Origin: Mariniflexile jejuense
GTDB taxonomy: Bacteria; Bacteroidota; Bacteroidia; Flavobacteriales; Flavobacteriaceae
Assembly: GCF_042675665.1 (NCBI RefSeq)
Contig: NZ_JBHTJI010000001.1
Coordinates: 1,922,001-1,986,000, forward strand
Direction of reading: 5' to 3'
DNA: 64,000 nucleotides
In this document: positions 9,655 through 19,193 of the stretch, piece by piece
Numbering within the stretch: the first letter of the stretch is position 1
How the letters are laid out: every line of letters begins with the position of its first letter
The notes under the pieces: generated by a model
The model's input: the letters and a program-made list of their open reading frames with translations, nothing else
Database searches by the model: none
What the model was told of the DNA's origin: nothing
Made by a program: the position numbers and the translations under genes

Positions 9655-11442
9655 ATGAAAAAAATACTAATAATAACCGTATTTATTGCTGGAGTTTTTA
9701 CTTCTTGCCAAAAAGACTTCTTAGAGGCACCAGCTAAATCAACTTTAGACGAATCTGTAATTTTCTCTAATGCAGGATTAGCAAAAGGAGCTGTAGATGG
9801 TATTAAAGAACCTTTTGGACAAACTAACTCTTACAGAGGTCGTTTTATTCCGTATTACGGGTTTAATAATGATATTGAGTGGAACAACAACTCCGATCAA
9901 GCAAATAGTGCAGCAGCAGATTTATGCATATACGATGCTAAACCAAACAATACGCAAATGAATACCGATAATAATGCTTGGTCTCAAATGTATACTGGTA
10001 TTGAGCGTGCTAATATTTGTATCCGTGGTTTGCGTACTTTTGGCAACCCTACTCCAGGCTCAGAACTTGGACAACTTTTAGGTGAAGCCCTAACATTACG
10101 TGCCATTTATTATGCCGATTTAATGAAAGCTTGGGGTGATGTTCCTGCTAGATTTGAACCAATCACTTCTGAAACTTTATATATAGAAAAATCAAATCGT
10201 GATATTATCTACAAACAACTTTTAGAAGATTTAGCTGAAGCCTCTACTCTTGTAGCTTGGCCAAACGAAACTTCTGCTACAACCACTGTAGAACGTATTA
10301 ACAAAGCATTTGTAAAAGGCTTTAGAGCTCGTTTAGCTTTAGTTGCTGGTGGCTACCAACAATATCCTGACGGTGTTAGAAAAAGCACCGACCCAGATTT
10401 AGCTTCTGATAAAATGTATAAAATTGCATTAGATGAAAGTAGAGATGTTATTAACAGTGGAAAAGCATCATTAGACTCTTCTTTCGAATCACTTTGGAAA
10501 AAATTCAATCAAGAAGTTATTACTGCTGGTGGAGAATCGCTTTGGGAAATTCCATTTGCCGATGGTCGTGGGCGTGTTTTATTTAGCTTTGCTGTACGTC
10601 ATACTTCTAACGACCAGTATCATGCTAACGGTAGTAATCGTGGTGGTTTAGCAGGACCGCTACCAACAGTTTTTTACGATTATGATGAAACAGATAGCCG
10701 TAGAAATGTGAGTTGTGTTCCTTACAGATGGGGTGCTGCCGTTAACGGTATAGCAAAACAAGAATTAGGAAACTCATATACTTGGTATTTTGGTAAATAC
10801 CGTTACGAGTGGATGAATCGTTTTGTAACATCTAGCAATGACGACGGAATTAATATGATTTACATGCGCTACGCCGAAGTACTTTTAATTGCTGCTGAAG
10901 CTGCAAATGAGTTAGAAGGACCTGCAGCTGCCGCACCTTACTTAAAAGAAATTCGCAAAAGAGCATTTGCAGCAGCTGAACATGCTACAAAAGTTGACGC
11001 CTACGTAAATGCTTTAGGTACAAAACAAGCTATGTTTAACGCTATTGTAAAAGAACATAAATTTGAGTTTGTTGGCGAAATGACACGTAAACAAGCACTT
11101 ATAAGATGGAATTTATTAGGTTCTAGCTTAGCAGAAGCCAAAGTGAAAATGACAGACTTAAGAAACCGTCAAGGTGATTATGCCGATGTACCTACTACAC
11201 TTTATTATAAGTATAAAGCAGACAACGAAACCTTAGAAATATATGGTTTAAATAGAGGTGAAACTACAAACCCAGGTGGCGATTACTCATCTTTTGGTTG
11301 GAATTCAACTTCTTTTACAGACGACAAAATAAATTCACTTTACAAGTCTGACGTAAACCCAGATTCCAGACAATTTTGGCCAATTTGGCAAGTATTCCTT
11401 GATGGAAGTAATGGTAAATTAGTAAACGATTACGGTTATTAA
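9655..11442 (+). CDS. SusD/RagB-type glycan-binding lipoprotein
   Basis: The 595-residue product is the surface lid of the SusC transporter and binds glycan for import. It has a lipoprotein signal with Cys at residue 18 (FTSCQKDFLEAP; the charged residues after Cys fit Bacteroidota surface export), a TPR-like helical half (the TGIERANICIRGLRTF region and LGEALTLRAIYYADLMKAWGDVP) and the usual C-terminal part (YMRYAEVLLIAAEAANELEG; EHKFEFVGEMTRKQALIRW). It starts 24 bp after SusC and is co-transcribed with it. Confidence 0.95.
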   Translation: MKKILIITVFIAGVFTSCQKDFLEAPAKSTLDESVIFSNAGLAKGAVDGIKEPFGQTNSYRGRFIPYYGFNNDIEWNNNSDQANSAAADLCIYDAKPNNTQMNTDNNAWSQMYTGIERANICIRGLRTFGNPTPGSELGQLLGEALTLRAIYYADLMKAWGDVPARFEPITSETLYIEKSNRDIIYKQLLEDLAEASTLVAWPNETSATTTVERINKAFVKGFRARLALVAGGYQQYPDGVRKSTDPDLASDKMYKIALDESRDVINSGKASLDSSFESLWKKFNQEVITAGGESLWEIPFADGRGRVLFSFAVRHTSNDQYHANGSNRGGLAGPLPTVFYDYDETDSRRNVSCVPYRWGAAVNGIAKQELGNSYTWYFGKYRYEWMNRFVTSSNDDGINMIYMRYAEVLLIAAEAANELEGPAAAAPYLKEIRKRAFAAAEHATKVDAYVNALGTKQAMFNAIVKEHKFEFVGEMTRKQALIRWNLLGSSLAEAKVKMTDLRNRQGDYADVPTTLYYKYKADNETLEIYGLNRGETTNPGGDYSSFGWNSTSFTDDKINSLYKSDVNPDSRQFWPIWQVFLDGSNGKLVNDYGY

Positions 11443-11473
11443 AACCTGTTTAATTAAACAATATATTAAAAAT

Positions 11474-13018
11474 ATGAAAACAAAATATATATTAAAATCT
11501 TTATTAATAGCAGTTTTAATTTCCACAACTGTTTACAATTGTGGTTATAACGAAGATGTTATTGATGAGTTATCTCTAAATAGAGAGTTTGCTCCCGTAG
11601 CCTTAACTGCACGCGTTAGAAATCAAACTGTGGTAGAATTAAATTGGACCGTACGCGAAGACGTTAATAACTATATCGTTGAGTTTAGTGCTGATGATCC
11701 TAATTTTAATACAATTTTTAAAACAGTTGAGGTATCTGCTAGTGAGCTTCCTCTACAAGTTCAACTAGAAGGTTTAACAGAATACTCAATACGGGTTAAA
11801 GCATTAAGTTCAGTGGGACTTGACGATTCTACTTGGGCAGTAACAACAGCAACAACCTTGAGTGAGCAACTAATGCTTCCTTATGCTAATGGTGACATAG
11901 GTTACAACACTGCTACTTTAAAATGGCAAGCAGGCATTAATGTAACACACCTACTTTTACAACCTGGTGACATTACACATACCATTACAGAACAAGAAAA
12001 AGCCGCAGGAGTAGCTACCGTTACAGCGCTAACAAGTGAAACAAAATATACTGTAGATCTTTTTAACAATACTAAACCAAGAGGTTTCGCAACTATAAAA
12101 ACCGAAGTAGACCCTTCAATAGGCAATGTAATTGGACCTAGTGATAATTTACTTCAAATGATTGCTAATGCAGCATCTGGATCAATTCTATTATTACAAC
12201 CTGGAGACTATACAGCACAAACTGGCAGTATTACTTTAAATAAATCAATTACTATAAGAGGTTTGTATAGTTATGACTTACCTTTATTAAGCAACAATGT
12301 TTCTATTGTTAATGGCGCTACAAATGTTAGTCTTATACACCTAAACTTAAATGGAGGAGCTACGGTACAAGATGTTGTAAGATATAGTGCTGCTGGCAAC
12401 TATAACTCATTACTAATTAAAGGATGTATTGTATCAAACTACGATCGTTCATTCATTGCGGGTAATGTTACAAGTGCTATTGTTCAAACAGTAATTGTTG
12501 AAGATTGTATTGTAACTAATGTAATAACGAATGGTGGTGATTTTATAGATTTTAGAAATTCTGATGCTTTAAATATTAGCGTAAAAACAAGTACTTTTAA
12601 TAATTGTGCACCAGCTCGTGACTTCTTTAGGATTGATGCCGCTGGTGATTCTAATAATAACACTCCTCTTAAAACAGTAAATGTGTTATTAGAAAATTGC
12701 ACATTGTATGGTGTTTGTAATACTACAGATAGAATATTATATATTCGTTTTAATGCTAATGCTATTACTGTAAGTAAAAATATTTTTGCTCAAACAGATG
12801 CTATTTACTCAAATCAAAGCACTACTTCAGACCCAGTGTTTTTAAATAATAATTATTTCAACACTACTGGTCTACACACCACAAATACTAAGTTTGATGC
12901 AACAACAACTTTCACAACCTTAGATCCTGGTTTTGTAAATGCCGCTGCTGGTAACTTTAAAGTTACAAATCAAATTTTGATAGACAACCAAATTGGAGAT
13001 CCAAGATGGAGACTTTAA
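11474..13018 (+). CDS. Surface lipoprotein with FnIII, DUF4957 and DUF5123-like domains
   Basis: The 514-residue lipoprotein (Cys at about residue 23) begins with two fibronectin III-like domains (about 40-130 and 133-212). A right-handed beta-helix-like region follows (about 215-430, repeated short strands such as VSLIHLNLNG and VIVEDCIVTN), then a C-terminal segment with GFVNAAAGNFKVTN, as in DUF5123 proteins. It occupies the third position after SusC and SusD, where surface glycan-binding proteins are usual, and ends before a strong terminator. Its beta-helix resembles pectin lyase folds but no catalytic set is visible. I infer a pectin-binding surface protein; weak lyase activity cannot be excluded. 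Confidence 0.8.
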   Translation: MKTKYILKSLLIAVLISTTVYNCGYNEDVIDELSLNREFAPVALTARVRNQTVVELNWTVREDVNNYIVEFSADDPNFNTIFKTVEVSASELPLQVQLEGLTEYSIRVKALSSVGLDDSTWAVTTATTLSEQLMLPYANGDIGYNTATLKWQAGINVTHLLLQPGDITHTITEQEKAAGVATVTALTSETKYTVDLFNNTKPRGFATIKTEVDPSIGNVIGPSDNLLQMIANAASGSILLLQPGDYTAQTGSITLNKSITIRGLYSYDLPLLSNNVSIVNGATNVSLIHLNLNGGATVQDVVRYSAAGNYNSLLIKGCIVSNYDRSFIAGNVTSAIVQTVIVEDCIVTNVITNGGDFIDFRNSDALNISVKTSTFNNCAPARDFFRIDAAGDSNNNTPLKTVNVLLENCTLYGVCNTTDRILYIRFNANAITVSKNIFAQTDAIYSNQSTTSDPVFLNNNYFNTTGLHTTNTKFDATTTFTTLDPGFVNAAAGNFKVTNQILIDNQIGDPRWRL

Positions 13019-13037
13019 AATAAATATTGATTAGATT

Positions 13038-13076
13038 AAAAAAGAGGTATACATTATTTTTGTATACCTCTTTTTT
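13038..13076 (+). terminator. Rho-independent terminator inside the pectin locus
   Basis: A perfect 16-bp stem (13038-13053 with 13061-13076) has a seven-base loop and ends in a T run. It lies 20 bp after the third gene of the operon. It should separate SusC, SusD and the surface lipoprotein from the enzyme genes, or lower the read-through into them. Confidence 0.85.
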
Positions 13077-13124
13077 AATACTACTTGTTTTAAATTGAAT
13101 TAAGAAACTACATAAAAACAAAAA

Positions 13125-15362
13125 ATGATTAATAAAACAAACTTTTTAAAAACCATAATTTTATTAATATCTATTACAAGCTACTCACAGCAATTAGCAT
13201 TTCCAGAAGCCGAAGGTTTTGGAAAACATACAACTGGAGGTAAAGGCGGTGTTGTTTACACTGTAACTAATTTAAATGATGATGGTGAAGGTAGTTTAAG
13301 AAAAGGCATTTTAAAAAGTGGTGTTAGAACCATTGTATTCGCAGTTTCAGGAACTATAGAACTTCAAAGAAATTTAGATGTAAATAAAGGCGATTTAAGC
13401 ATTTTAGGACAAACAGCATCTGGTGAAGGCATAACCATAAAAGGCTATCCATTCACTATAAAAGCAGATAATGTTATTGTACGTTACTTACGTTTCCGAA
13501 TGGGAGATGTAAACAACATTGAAGGCGATGCATTAGGATGTAGAGACGCGAACAATGTTATTATAGACCACTGTTCTATAAGTTGGGGAACTGATGAGAA
13601 TGCTTCATTTTACAACAATAAAAATTTTACTTTACAATGGTGTATCATTTCAGAAGCTTTAAACAATTCAGTACACAGTAAAGGTGTACATGGTTATGGT
13701 GGCATTTGGGGTGGCGTTAATGTATCCTTTCATCACAACTTAATAGCTAGTAATAATAGTAGAAATCCAAGATTTAGCGGTTCGTCTACTACTGAAAACT
13801 CCGAAAATGAATTTGTAGATTTTAGAAATAATGTAATTTACAATTGGGGTGAAAATAATATATATGGTGGCGAAAAAGGCACATACAATATTATTAATAA
13901 CTATTTTAAATCCGGTCCAGCAACAACATCATCAAAACTAAATCGTATTGTAAACCCATCAGATCCTTACGGTATGTTTTATGTTGACGGCAACTATGTT
14001 AATGGTTTTGAAACTATTACAAAAAACAATTGGAATGGTGGCGTTCAATGTGCGAATCCTGAAGCCACAAAATTAAATACTGAAATAAGCATTTCAGAAA
14101 ACATAAAAACCGAAAGTGCTTCAGAAGCATTTGAAAGCGTTTTAAAACAAGCTGGTGCAAGCTTATTTAGGGATGCAGTTGATGCTAGAATAGTTCATAA
14201 TACTAGAGAAGGCAGTGCTAATTTCAAAAATGGCATTATCGATTCGCAAAACAATGTTGATGGATGGCCAATTTTAAAATCTGAAAAAGCAAAAGCAGAT
14301 ATAGATGAAGATGGCATGCCAGATGACTGGGAACTACAAAACAAACTAGACCCAAAAACAAATGATGCTAATCTAAACAGTATAGACAATCTTTACACTA
14401 ACCTTGAAATTTACGCCAACTCATTAACAAATGTCGTTGCAAAAAAAAAAGTAATTAACGGTAAAACATTTGACTTTGTAGTTGACTCCAACGGGTATGG
14501 TGATTACAAAACAGTACAACAAGCTATTAATGCAGTACCAGATTTTAGAAAAAATGAAACCAAAATTTTTATAAAAAATGGCGTCTATAAAGAAAAACTC
14601 GTGCTACCAACATCAAAAACCAATGTAACTTTTGTGGGTGAAAATAAAAATGAAACCATTTTAACTTATGACGATTTTGCACAAAAACATAACAGTTTTG
14701 GTGAAGAAATAGGCACCACAGGTTCTACATCCTTTTTTGTTTTTGGTGATGGTTTTAAAGCCAAAAATATCACATTTGAAAATAGCGCTGGTCCAATTGG
14801 GCAAGCTGTAGCCGTAAGAATTGATGGTGATAAAGTAATTTTTGAAAACTGTAAATTTTTAGGAAATCAAGATACATTATACTGTCATGGTGATAAAAGC
14901 CGACAGTATTACAAAAATTGTTATATAGAAGGCACAGTCGATTTCATCTTTGGATGGTCAACCGCCTTTTTTGAAAACTGCGAAATTTATTGTAAAAATT
15001 CAGGTTATATAACGGCAGCTTCAACAAATAAAGATGCTACTTTTGGTTTTGTATTTAAAAACTGTAAAATTACAGGAAGTGCTTTAGAAAACACCTTCTA
15101 TTTGGGCAGACCATGGCGCGATTATGCTAAAACCGTGTGGATAGATTGTTACATGGATAAGCATATTAAACCAGAAGGCTGGCACAATTGGGGCAAACCC
15201 AACGCTGAACTCACCACATTTTATGCAGAATATAATTCTACAGGACCAGGAGCTTCAAACAAAAGAGTCGATTGGTCCAAAAAAATATCAAAAAAAGAAA
15301 TTAATAACTTCACTTTAGAAGAAGTTCTAAAAGGTTCAGATAATTGGATTCCAAAAATTTAA
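13125..15362 (+). CDS. Bifunctional pectate lyase (PL1) and pectin methylesterase (CE8)
   Basis: The 745-residue product joins two enzymes that act in sequence: CE8 removes methyl esters and PL1 cleaves the resulting polygalacturonate by beta-elimination. A signal peptide (1-21) is followed by a PL1 beta-helix (about 22-330, with VIIDHCSISWGTDE, FHHNLIASNNSRNPR holding the catalytic RNPR). A calcium-type DIDEDGMPDDWE linker lies near 388-400. The CE8 domain (about 450-745) has all its canonical motifs: GVYKEK, QAVAVR, GNQDTL, DFIFG and LGRPW. The order PL1 then CE8 in one chain is unusual. It begins 48 bp after a terminator and no promoter of its own was recognised. Confidence 0.93.
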   Translation: MINKTNFLKTIILLISITSYSQQLAFPEAEGFGKHTTGGKGGVVYTVTNLNDDGEGSLRKGILKSGVRTIVFAVSGTIELQRNLDVNKGDLSILGQTASGEGITIKGYPFTIKADNVIVRYLRFRMGDVNNIEGDALGCRDANNVIIDHCSISWGTDENASFYNNKNFTLQWCIISEALNNSVHSKGVHGYGGIWGGVNVSFHHNLIASNNSRNPRFSGSSTTENSENEFVDFRNNVIYNWGENNIYGGEKGTYNIINNYFKSGPATTSSKLNRIVNPSDPYGMFYVDGNYVNGFETITKNNWNGGVQCANPEATKLNTEISISENIKTESASEAFESVLKQAGASLFRDAVDARIVHNTREGSANFKNGIIDSQNNVDGWPILKSEKAKADIDEDGMPDDWELQNKLDPKTNDANLNSIDNLYTNLEIYANSLTNVVAKKKVINGKTFDFVVDSNGYGDYKTVQQAINAVPDFRKNETKIFIKNGVYKEKLVLPTSKTNVTFVGENKNETILTYDDFAQKHNSFGEEIGTTGSTSFFVFGDGFKAKNITFENSAGPIGQAVAVRIDGDKVIFENCKFLGNQDTLYCHGDKSRQYYKNCYIEGTVDFIFGWSTAFFENCEIYCKNSGYITAASTNKDATFGFVFKNCKITGSALENTFYLGRPWRDYAKTVWIDCYMDKHIKPEGWHNWGKPNAELTTFYAEYNSTGPGASNKRVDWSKKISKKEINNFTLEEVLKGSDNWIPKI

Positions 15363-15422
15363 TAATCAATTTTTAATTTTTTAGTTAAATTTTTTAGAAT
15401 TACATATTAAATGTTATTTAAT

Positions 15423-15466
15423 TATGCCAACAATTTCAACTTTAGTATTTTTATACAATCGATTAC
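15423..15466 (+). promoter_or_regulatory. Promoter with AATCGATT operator for the GH28 operon
   Basis: TATG (15423-15426, one mismatch to TTTG), 19 bp, TATTTTTA (15446-15453, one mismatch to TAnnTTTG), TA, then CAATCGATTAC (15456-15466). Both boxes are weaker than at 6179-6222 but the spacing is identical, so the enzyme operon from 15483 probably has its own start under the same regulator. The leader would be only about 20 nt. Confidence 0.65.
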
Positions 15467-15482
15467 AACTAAATAAAAATTC

Positions 15483-16916
15483 ATGAAAATTAACACGCCA
15501 TTTTCGGCATATGCAATAATATGCATGTCATTATTGTTTCTAACTTTCAACGCCTGCAAAACAAAGGGCAAAGAAAAGGAAATAGTAGAAACAGATGTTT
15601 TTAATAAAGCTGATAAAATAATTAGCTCCATAAAGGTTTTAGATTTTCCAAACAAATCATTTAATGTAATAGATTTTGGTGCGGTAGCCGATGGAGAAAC
15701 TAACAACACTGAAGCAATTAAAAAAGCCATTGACGCTTGTAATAAAGCTGGCGGAGGAAAAGTAATTATTCCTTCAGGAAAATTTTTAACCGGTCCAATT
15801 CATCTAAAAAGTAATGTAAATTTACATTTAGAAGCAGGTGCAGAAGTCTTATTCTCAAAAAATCATAAAGACTATTTACCCGTAGTACATACTTCTTATG
15901 AAGGGCAAGAATTAATGAATTATTCACCATTAATTTATGCATACAAACAAAACAACATTGCGGTAACTGGTTCAGGAACATTTAATGGTCAAGCAGGTAA
16001 AACCAATTGGTGGCCTTGGTGTGGTGCAGAACGTTACGGACATATAGAAAACACACCACAACAAAAAGACGACCATAATTTACCAAGATTATGGGCAATG
16101 GCAGAAAACAATACACCTGTTTCAGAACGTACATTTGGTGAAGGCTACCAACTGCGTCCATTATTTATTCAACCTTTTGAATGTGAAAATGTTTTAATAC
16201 AAGGTGTAACCTTTACAAATGCCCCATTTTGGGTTATTCATCCAATAAAATGTAATTATGTTAGAGTTGAAGAGGTTACAGTTAGTAGCCATGGGCCAAA
16301 CAACGATGGTTGCGACCCAGAATACTCTAAAAACGTTCATATAAATAACTGTACGTTTGATACAGGTGATGATTGTATTGCTATCAAATCTGGAAGAAAT
16401 AATGATGGTAGACGTGTAAACATCCCAAGTGAAAACATTGTGGTTGAAAACTGTAACATGAAAGATGGCCATGGTGGCGTTGTAATGGGTAGTGAAATTT
16501 CAGCAGGTGTTAGAAATGTTTATGTTAGAAACTGCAAAATGAATAGCCCAGAACTAGACCGTGCTATTCGCATAAAAACCAACACATTAAGAGGTGGTTT
16601 TGTAGAAAACGTGTATGTAAAAAACATAGAAGTTGGTCAAGTAAAAGAAGCTGTTTTAAGAATTAATCTTTACTACGCCATTTATGGTCCTCAAGAGGGT
16701 GATTTTATGCCAGTAGTTAAAAACATTCATTTACAAGATATTAATGTTGAAAATGGTGGAAAGTATGGCGTACTAATTAAAGGCAGACCAGAAAGCTTTG
16801 TAAAAAATGTAACATTAACAAACGTGCATATAAAAAATGCTGAAACAGATCTTTCAGTAGAAAATTCAGAGCCTATTATTTTCAAAAACACAACTATTAA
16901 CGGTAAAAAGTATTAA
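15483..16916 (+). CDS. GH28 polygalacturonase, lipoprotein
   Basis: The 477-residue product hydrolyses alpha-1,4 bonds between galacturonates, most likely in an exo manner on imported oligosaccharides. It has a lipoprotein signal with Cys near residue 25 (FNACKTKGKEKE), the GH28 start (FNVIDFGAVADGETNNTEAI), and all four active-site blocks: NNDGCDPE, GDDCIAIKSG, GHGGVVMGSE and RAIRIKT. Length is typical for the bacterial exo type. The next gene, DUF4861, starts 17 bp on, and GH105 follows, an order repeated in the minus-strand operon at 45330-49488. Confidence 0.93.
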   Translation: MKINTPFSAYAIICMSLLFLTFNACKTKGKEKEIVETDVFNKADKIISSIKVLDFPNKSFNVIDFGAVADGETNNTEAIKKAIDACNKAGGGKVIIPSGKFLTGPIHLKSNVNLHLEAGAEVLFSKNHKDYLPVVHTSYEGQELMNYSPLIYAYKQNNIAVTGSGTFNGQAGKTNWWPWCGAERYGHIENTPQQKDDHNLPRLWAMAENNTPVSERTFGEGYQLRPLFIQPFECENVLIQGVTFTNAPFWVIHPIKCNYVRVEEVTVSSHGPNNDGCDPEYSKNVHINNCTFDTGDDCIAIKSGRNNDGRRVNIPSENIVVENCNMKDGHGGVVMGSEISAGVRNVYVRNCKMNSPELDRAIRIKTNTLRGGFVENVYVKNIEVGQVKEAVLRINLYYAIYGPQEGDFMPVVKNIHLQDINVENGGKYGVLIKGRPESFVKNVTLTNVHIKNAETDLSVENSEPIIFKNTTINGKKY

Positions 16917-16933
16917 AATTATAAAGTTTCATT

Positions 16934-17923
16934 ATGAAAAAAATAGCAATTCTATCTATTGTCGTTTTAAGCATATTTTCATGCAAATCTAACCAAGCTA
17001 GCGGAACATTAGAAACAAATTTAAAAACCTATGCAGAACTTTCTATTGCACAAGGTGGTGAATGGATTGATGGTTCAAGAGGACACAAAGAATATAATGC
17101 CGGAACCTCTTTTAAAAACGTAAATTCACTTCAAGTTCCAAAAGAACATACAGACCATTCTTGGTATATTCGTTATGAAGGTCCAGGTTGGGAAAACAAT
17201 CAAATTGGATACCGAATTTATTTAGATTGGAGAAACGCTATTGATATTTATGGCAAAAAAGTAGATTCTTTAGTATTGCCTTACGTTGGTCAAGATGGTT
17301 TTGATTCATACCACGAACCTGCTCCTTGGGGTCAAGATATTCTAAAAGCAGGAAAATCAATGGGTATTGGTGGTTACGGAAGACTTGTAAATGACACCAT
17401 TGCTCATTTTCAAAATGTAAAAAATACATTTGCTAAAATTGAAAATAATAAAACAAATTCATCTGTAAATATTACTTATGAAGATTGGAATACGGGTGAT
17501 GAAACTATCAATTTAAACTCAAAACTTACTATTTTTCAACAAGACCGTTATACTAAAGCAGAATTAACACCTTCTAAAGAAATAACAGGAATTTCTACCG
17601 GTATTGTGAAATTTAAAAACATTCCTTTAATTAAAAAAGAAGGTACAAATTGGGCTTACATTGCAACCTATGGCAACCAAACTTTAGTAAGTAATACAGA
17701 CAAACTAGGAATGGCTATTTTTTACAAATTAAATGAAGTAGTACAACAAAAAACAGGTATTGACGATCATTTGGTGGTTTTTAAGCCTACAAATAAAACA
17801 ATAACTTACTACTTTTTAGGCGCTTGGGAACAAGAACAAAACGGTATTAAAACACAAGAAGCATTTATTGCCGATTTAAATAAAAAATTAGAAACTTTAA
17901 ATAATACAAATTCAATCAACTAA
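16934..17923 (+). CDS. DUF4861 family lipoprotein
   Basis: The 329-residue lipoprotein (Cys near residue 17, IFSCKSNQ) belongs to the DUF4861 group, which I know from pectin loci but for which I know no established reaction. It shares blocks with the longer protein at 46716-48002: GPxWENxxxGxRxYLDxRNAxD, then a His followed by WGxDxxxxGxSxGxGG. The conserved His, Trp, Asp and Arg residues could form an active site. It lies between GH28 and GH105, with 5 bp to the latter, so it probably acts on the same periplasmic oligosaccharides. This copy is about 100 residues shorter at the N-terminus than its paralogue. Confidence 0.82.
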   Translation: MKKIAILSIVVLSIFSCKSNQASGTLETNLKTYAELSIAQGGEWIDGSRGHKEYNAGTSFKNVNSLQVPKEHTDHSWYIRYEGPGWENNQIGYRIYLDWRNAIDIYGKKVDSLVLPYVGQDGFDSYHEPAPWGQDILKAGKSMGIGGYGRLVNDTIAHFQNVKNTFAKIENNKTNSSVNITYEDWNTGDETINLNSKLTIFQQDRYTKAELTPSKEITGISTGIVKFKNIPLIKKEGTNWAYIATYGNQTLVSNTDKLGMAIFYKLNEVVQQKTGIDDHLVVFKPTNKTITYYFLGAWEQEQNGIKTQEAFIADLNKKLETLNNTNSIN

Positions 17924-17928
17924 ACACC

Positions 17929-19167
17929 ATGAAAAAGACAATAACTTATTTTGCCCTTTTTACTTTCGCTTTAGTTCTTTTTACTTCTTGTAAAAATGCA
18001 AAGAAAGAAAACACAAAAGAAACTGCAACTGTTGAAAAAATAGTTCCAGAAAACTTAAAATGGTCTGAACGCATGATGCTTTCTGAAATTGAACGTTTCC
18101 CTGAAGCTTCAAAACTCGATTTTGTTGACAAACCACGTTGGAGTTACACCAATGGATTAGTTCTATCTGCCTCATTAAGAGTGTTTGAAAAAACCAAAAA
18201 TCAAAAATTTTATGATTATGCGTATGCGTATGCAAACGACTTAGTTGAAAGTGATGGCAATATAAAAACATATAAAATAACCGATCAAAATCTAGACATG
18301 ATAAAGTCTGGCGATGTATTACTTTATTTATATCCAAAAACGAAAGAAGAACGTTTTTTAAAGGCAATGGAAACTTTAAATAGTCAAATGGAAACACAAC
18401 CAAAAACATCGGATGGCGGTTATTGGCATAAAAAAAGGTATCCATATCAAATGTGGTTAGATGGCTTATATATGGCTGAACCATTCCATATCAACTATGC
18501 AAATGAATATATTAAAGACGAGGCTCAAAAACAAAAAATATATGATGATGTTGTGCTTCAATTCGATTTAATACAAAAACACAGTTACGATAAAAATACA
18601 GGATTATTATACCACGGTTGGGATGAAAGTAAAGACCAACGTTGGGCAAATAAAGAAACAGGCAACTCACAACATTTTTGGTCTAGAGGTATGGGTTGGT
18701 ACGGTATGGCCATGGTTGATGTATTAGACTTTTTACCAAAAAATCATCCCGGAAGAGAAAAAATTATCAACTATTTAAATCTATACGCGGAAGCTTTAGT
18801 AAAAGTACAAGATAAATCTGGTTTATGGTGGCAAGTTTTAGACCAAGGAAACAGAGAAGGTAATTATTTAGAAGCTACTGGAACAGCCATGTTTACTTAT
18901 GCATTTGCAAAAGGTGTACGTAAAGGCTATTTAGATAAAAAATATTTAGCAGTTGCTGAAAAAGCCTTTTCTGGACTTATCAATAATTTAGTTTCTGTTG
19001 AAGAAAACGGTGTTGTAAACTTAAACAAATGTTGCTCGGTAGCCGGTTTAGGTGGCGACCCATATAGAGATGGTTCTTATGAATATTATATAAATGAACC
19101 TATTCGCTCTAACGACCCAAAAGGAACAGGTCCATTCATAATGGCATCTCTTGAATTAAACAAATAA
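17929..19167 (+). CDS. GH105 unsaturated galacturonyl hydrolase
   Basis: The 412-residue product removes the 4,5-unsaturated galacturonate left at the non-reducing end after lyase action, by hydration of the double bond. It has a lipoprotein signal (Cys near residue 21, FTSCKNAKKE), a six-hairpin helical barrel, and the GH105 active-site region YPYQMWLDGLYMAEP with the catalytic Asp. Further conserved parts are HFWSRGMGWYGMAMVD, the ATGTAMFTYAFAKG helix and SYEYYINEP. It follows DUF4861 by 5 bp. PL1 upstream would supply its substrate. Confidence 0.93.
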   Translation: MKKTITYFALFTFALVLFTSCKNAKKENTKETATVEKIVPENLKWSERMMLSEIERFPEASKLDFVDKPRWSYTNGLVLSASLRVFEKTKNQKFYDYAYAYANDLVESDGNIKTYKITDQNLDMIKSGDVLLYLYPKTKEERFLKAMETLNSQMETQPKTSDGGYWHKKRYPYQMWLDGLYMAEPFHINYANEYIKDEAQKQKIYDDVVLQFDLIQKHSYDKNTGLLYHGWDESKDQRWANKETGNSQHFWSRGMGWYGMAMVDVLDFLPKNHPGREKIINYLNLYAEALVKVQDKSGLWWQVLDQGNREGNYLEATGTAMFTYAFAKGVRKGYLDKKYLAVAEKAFSGLINNLVSVEENGVVNLNKCCSVAGLGGDPYRDGSYEYYINEPIRSNDPKGTGPFIMASLELNK

Positions 19168-19193
19168 TCTGGATTTTTACAAAATAAACAACA

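Noticed and set aside
17981..18484. 167-residue opposite-strand frame inside the GH105 gene
   Set aside because: It lies wholly within GH105, is rich in His, Phe and Leu as expected from antisense of AT-rich coding DNA, and has no promoter or family signature.
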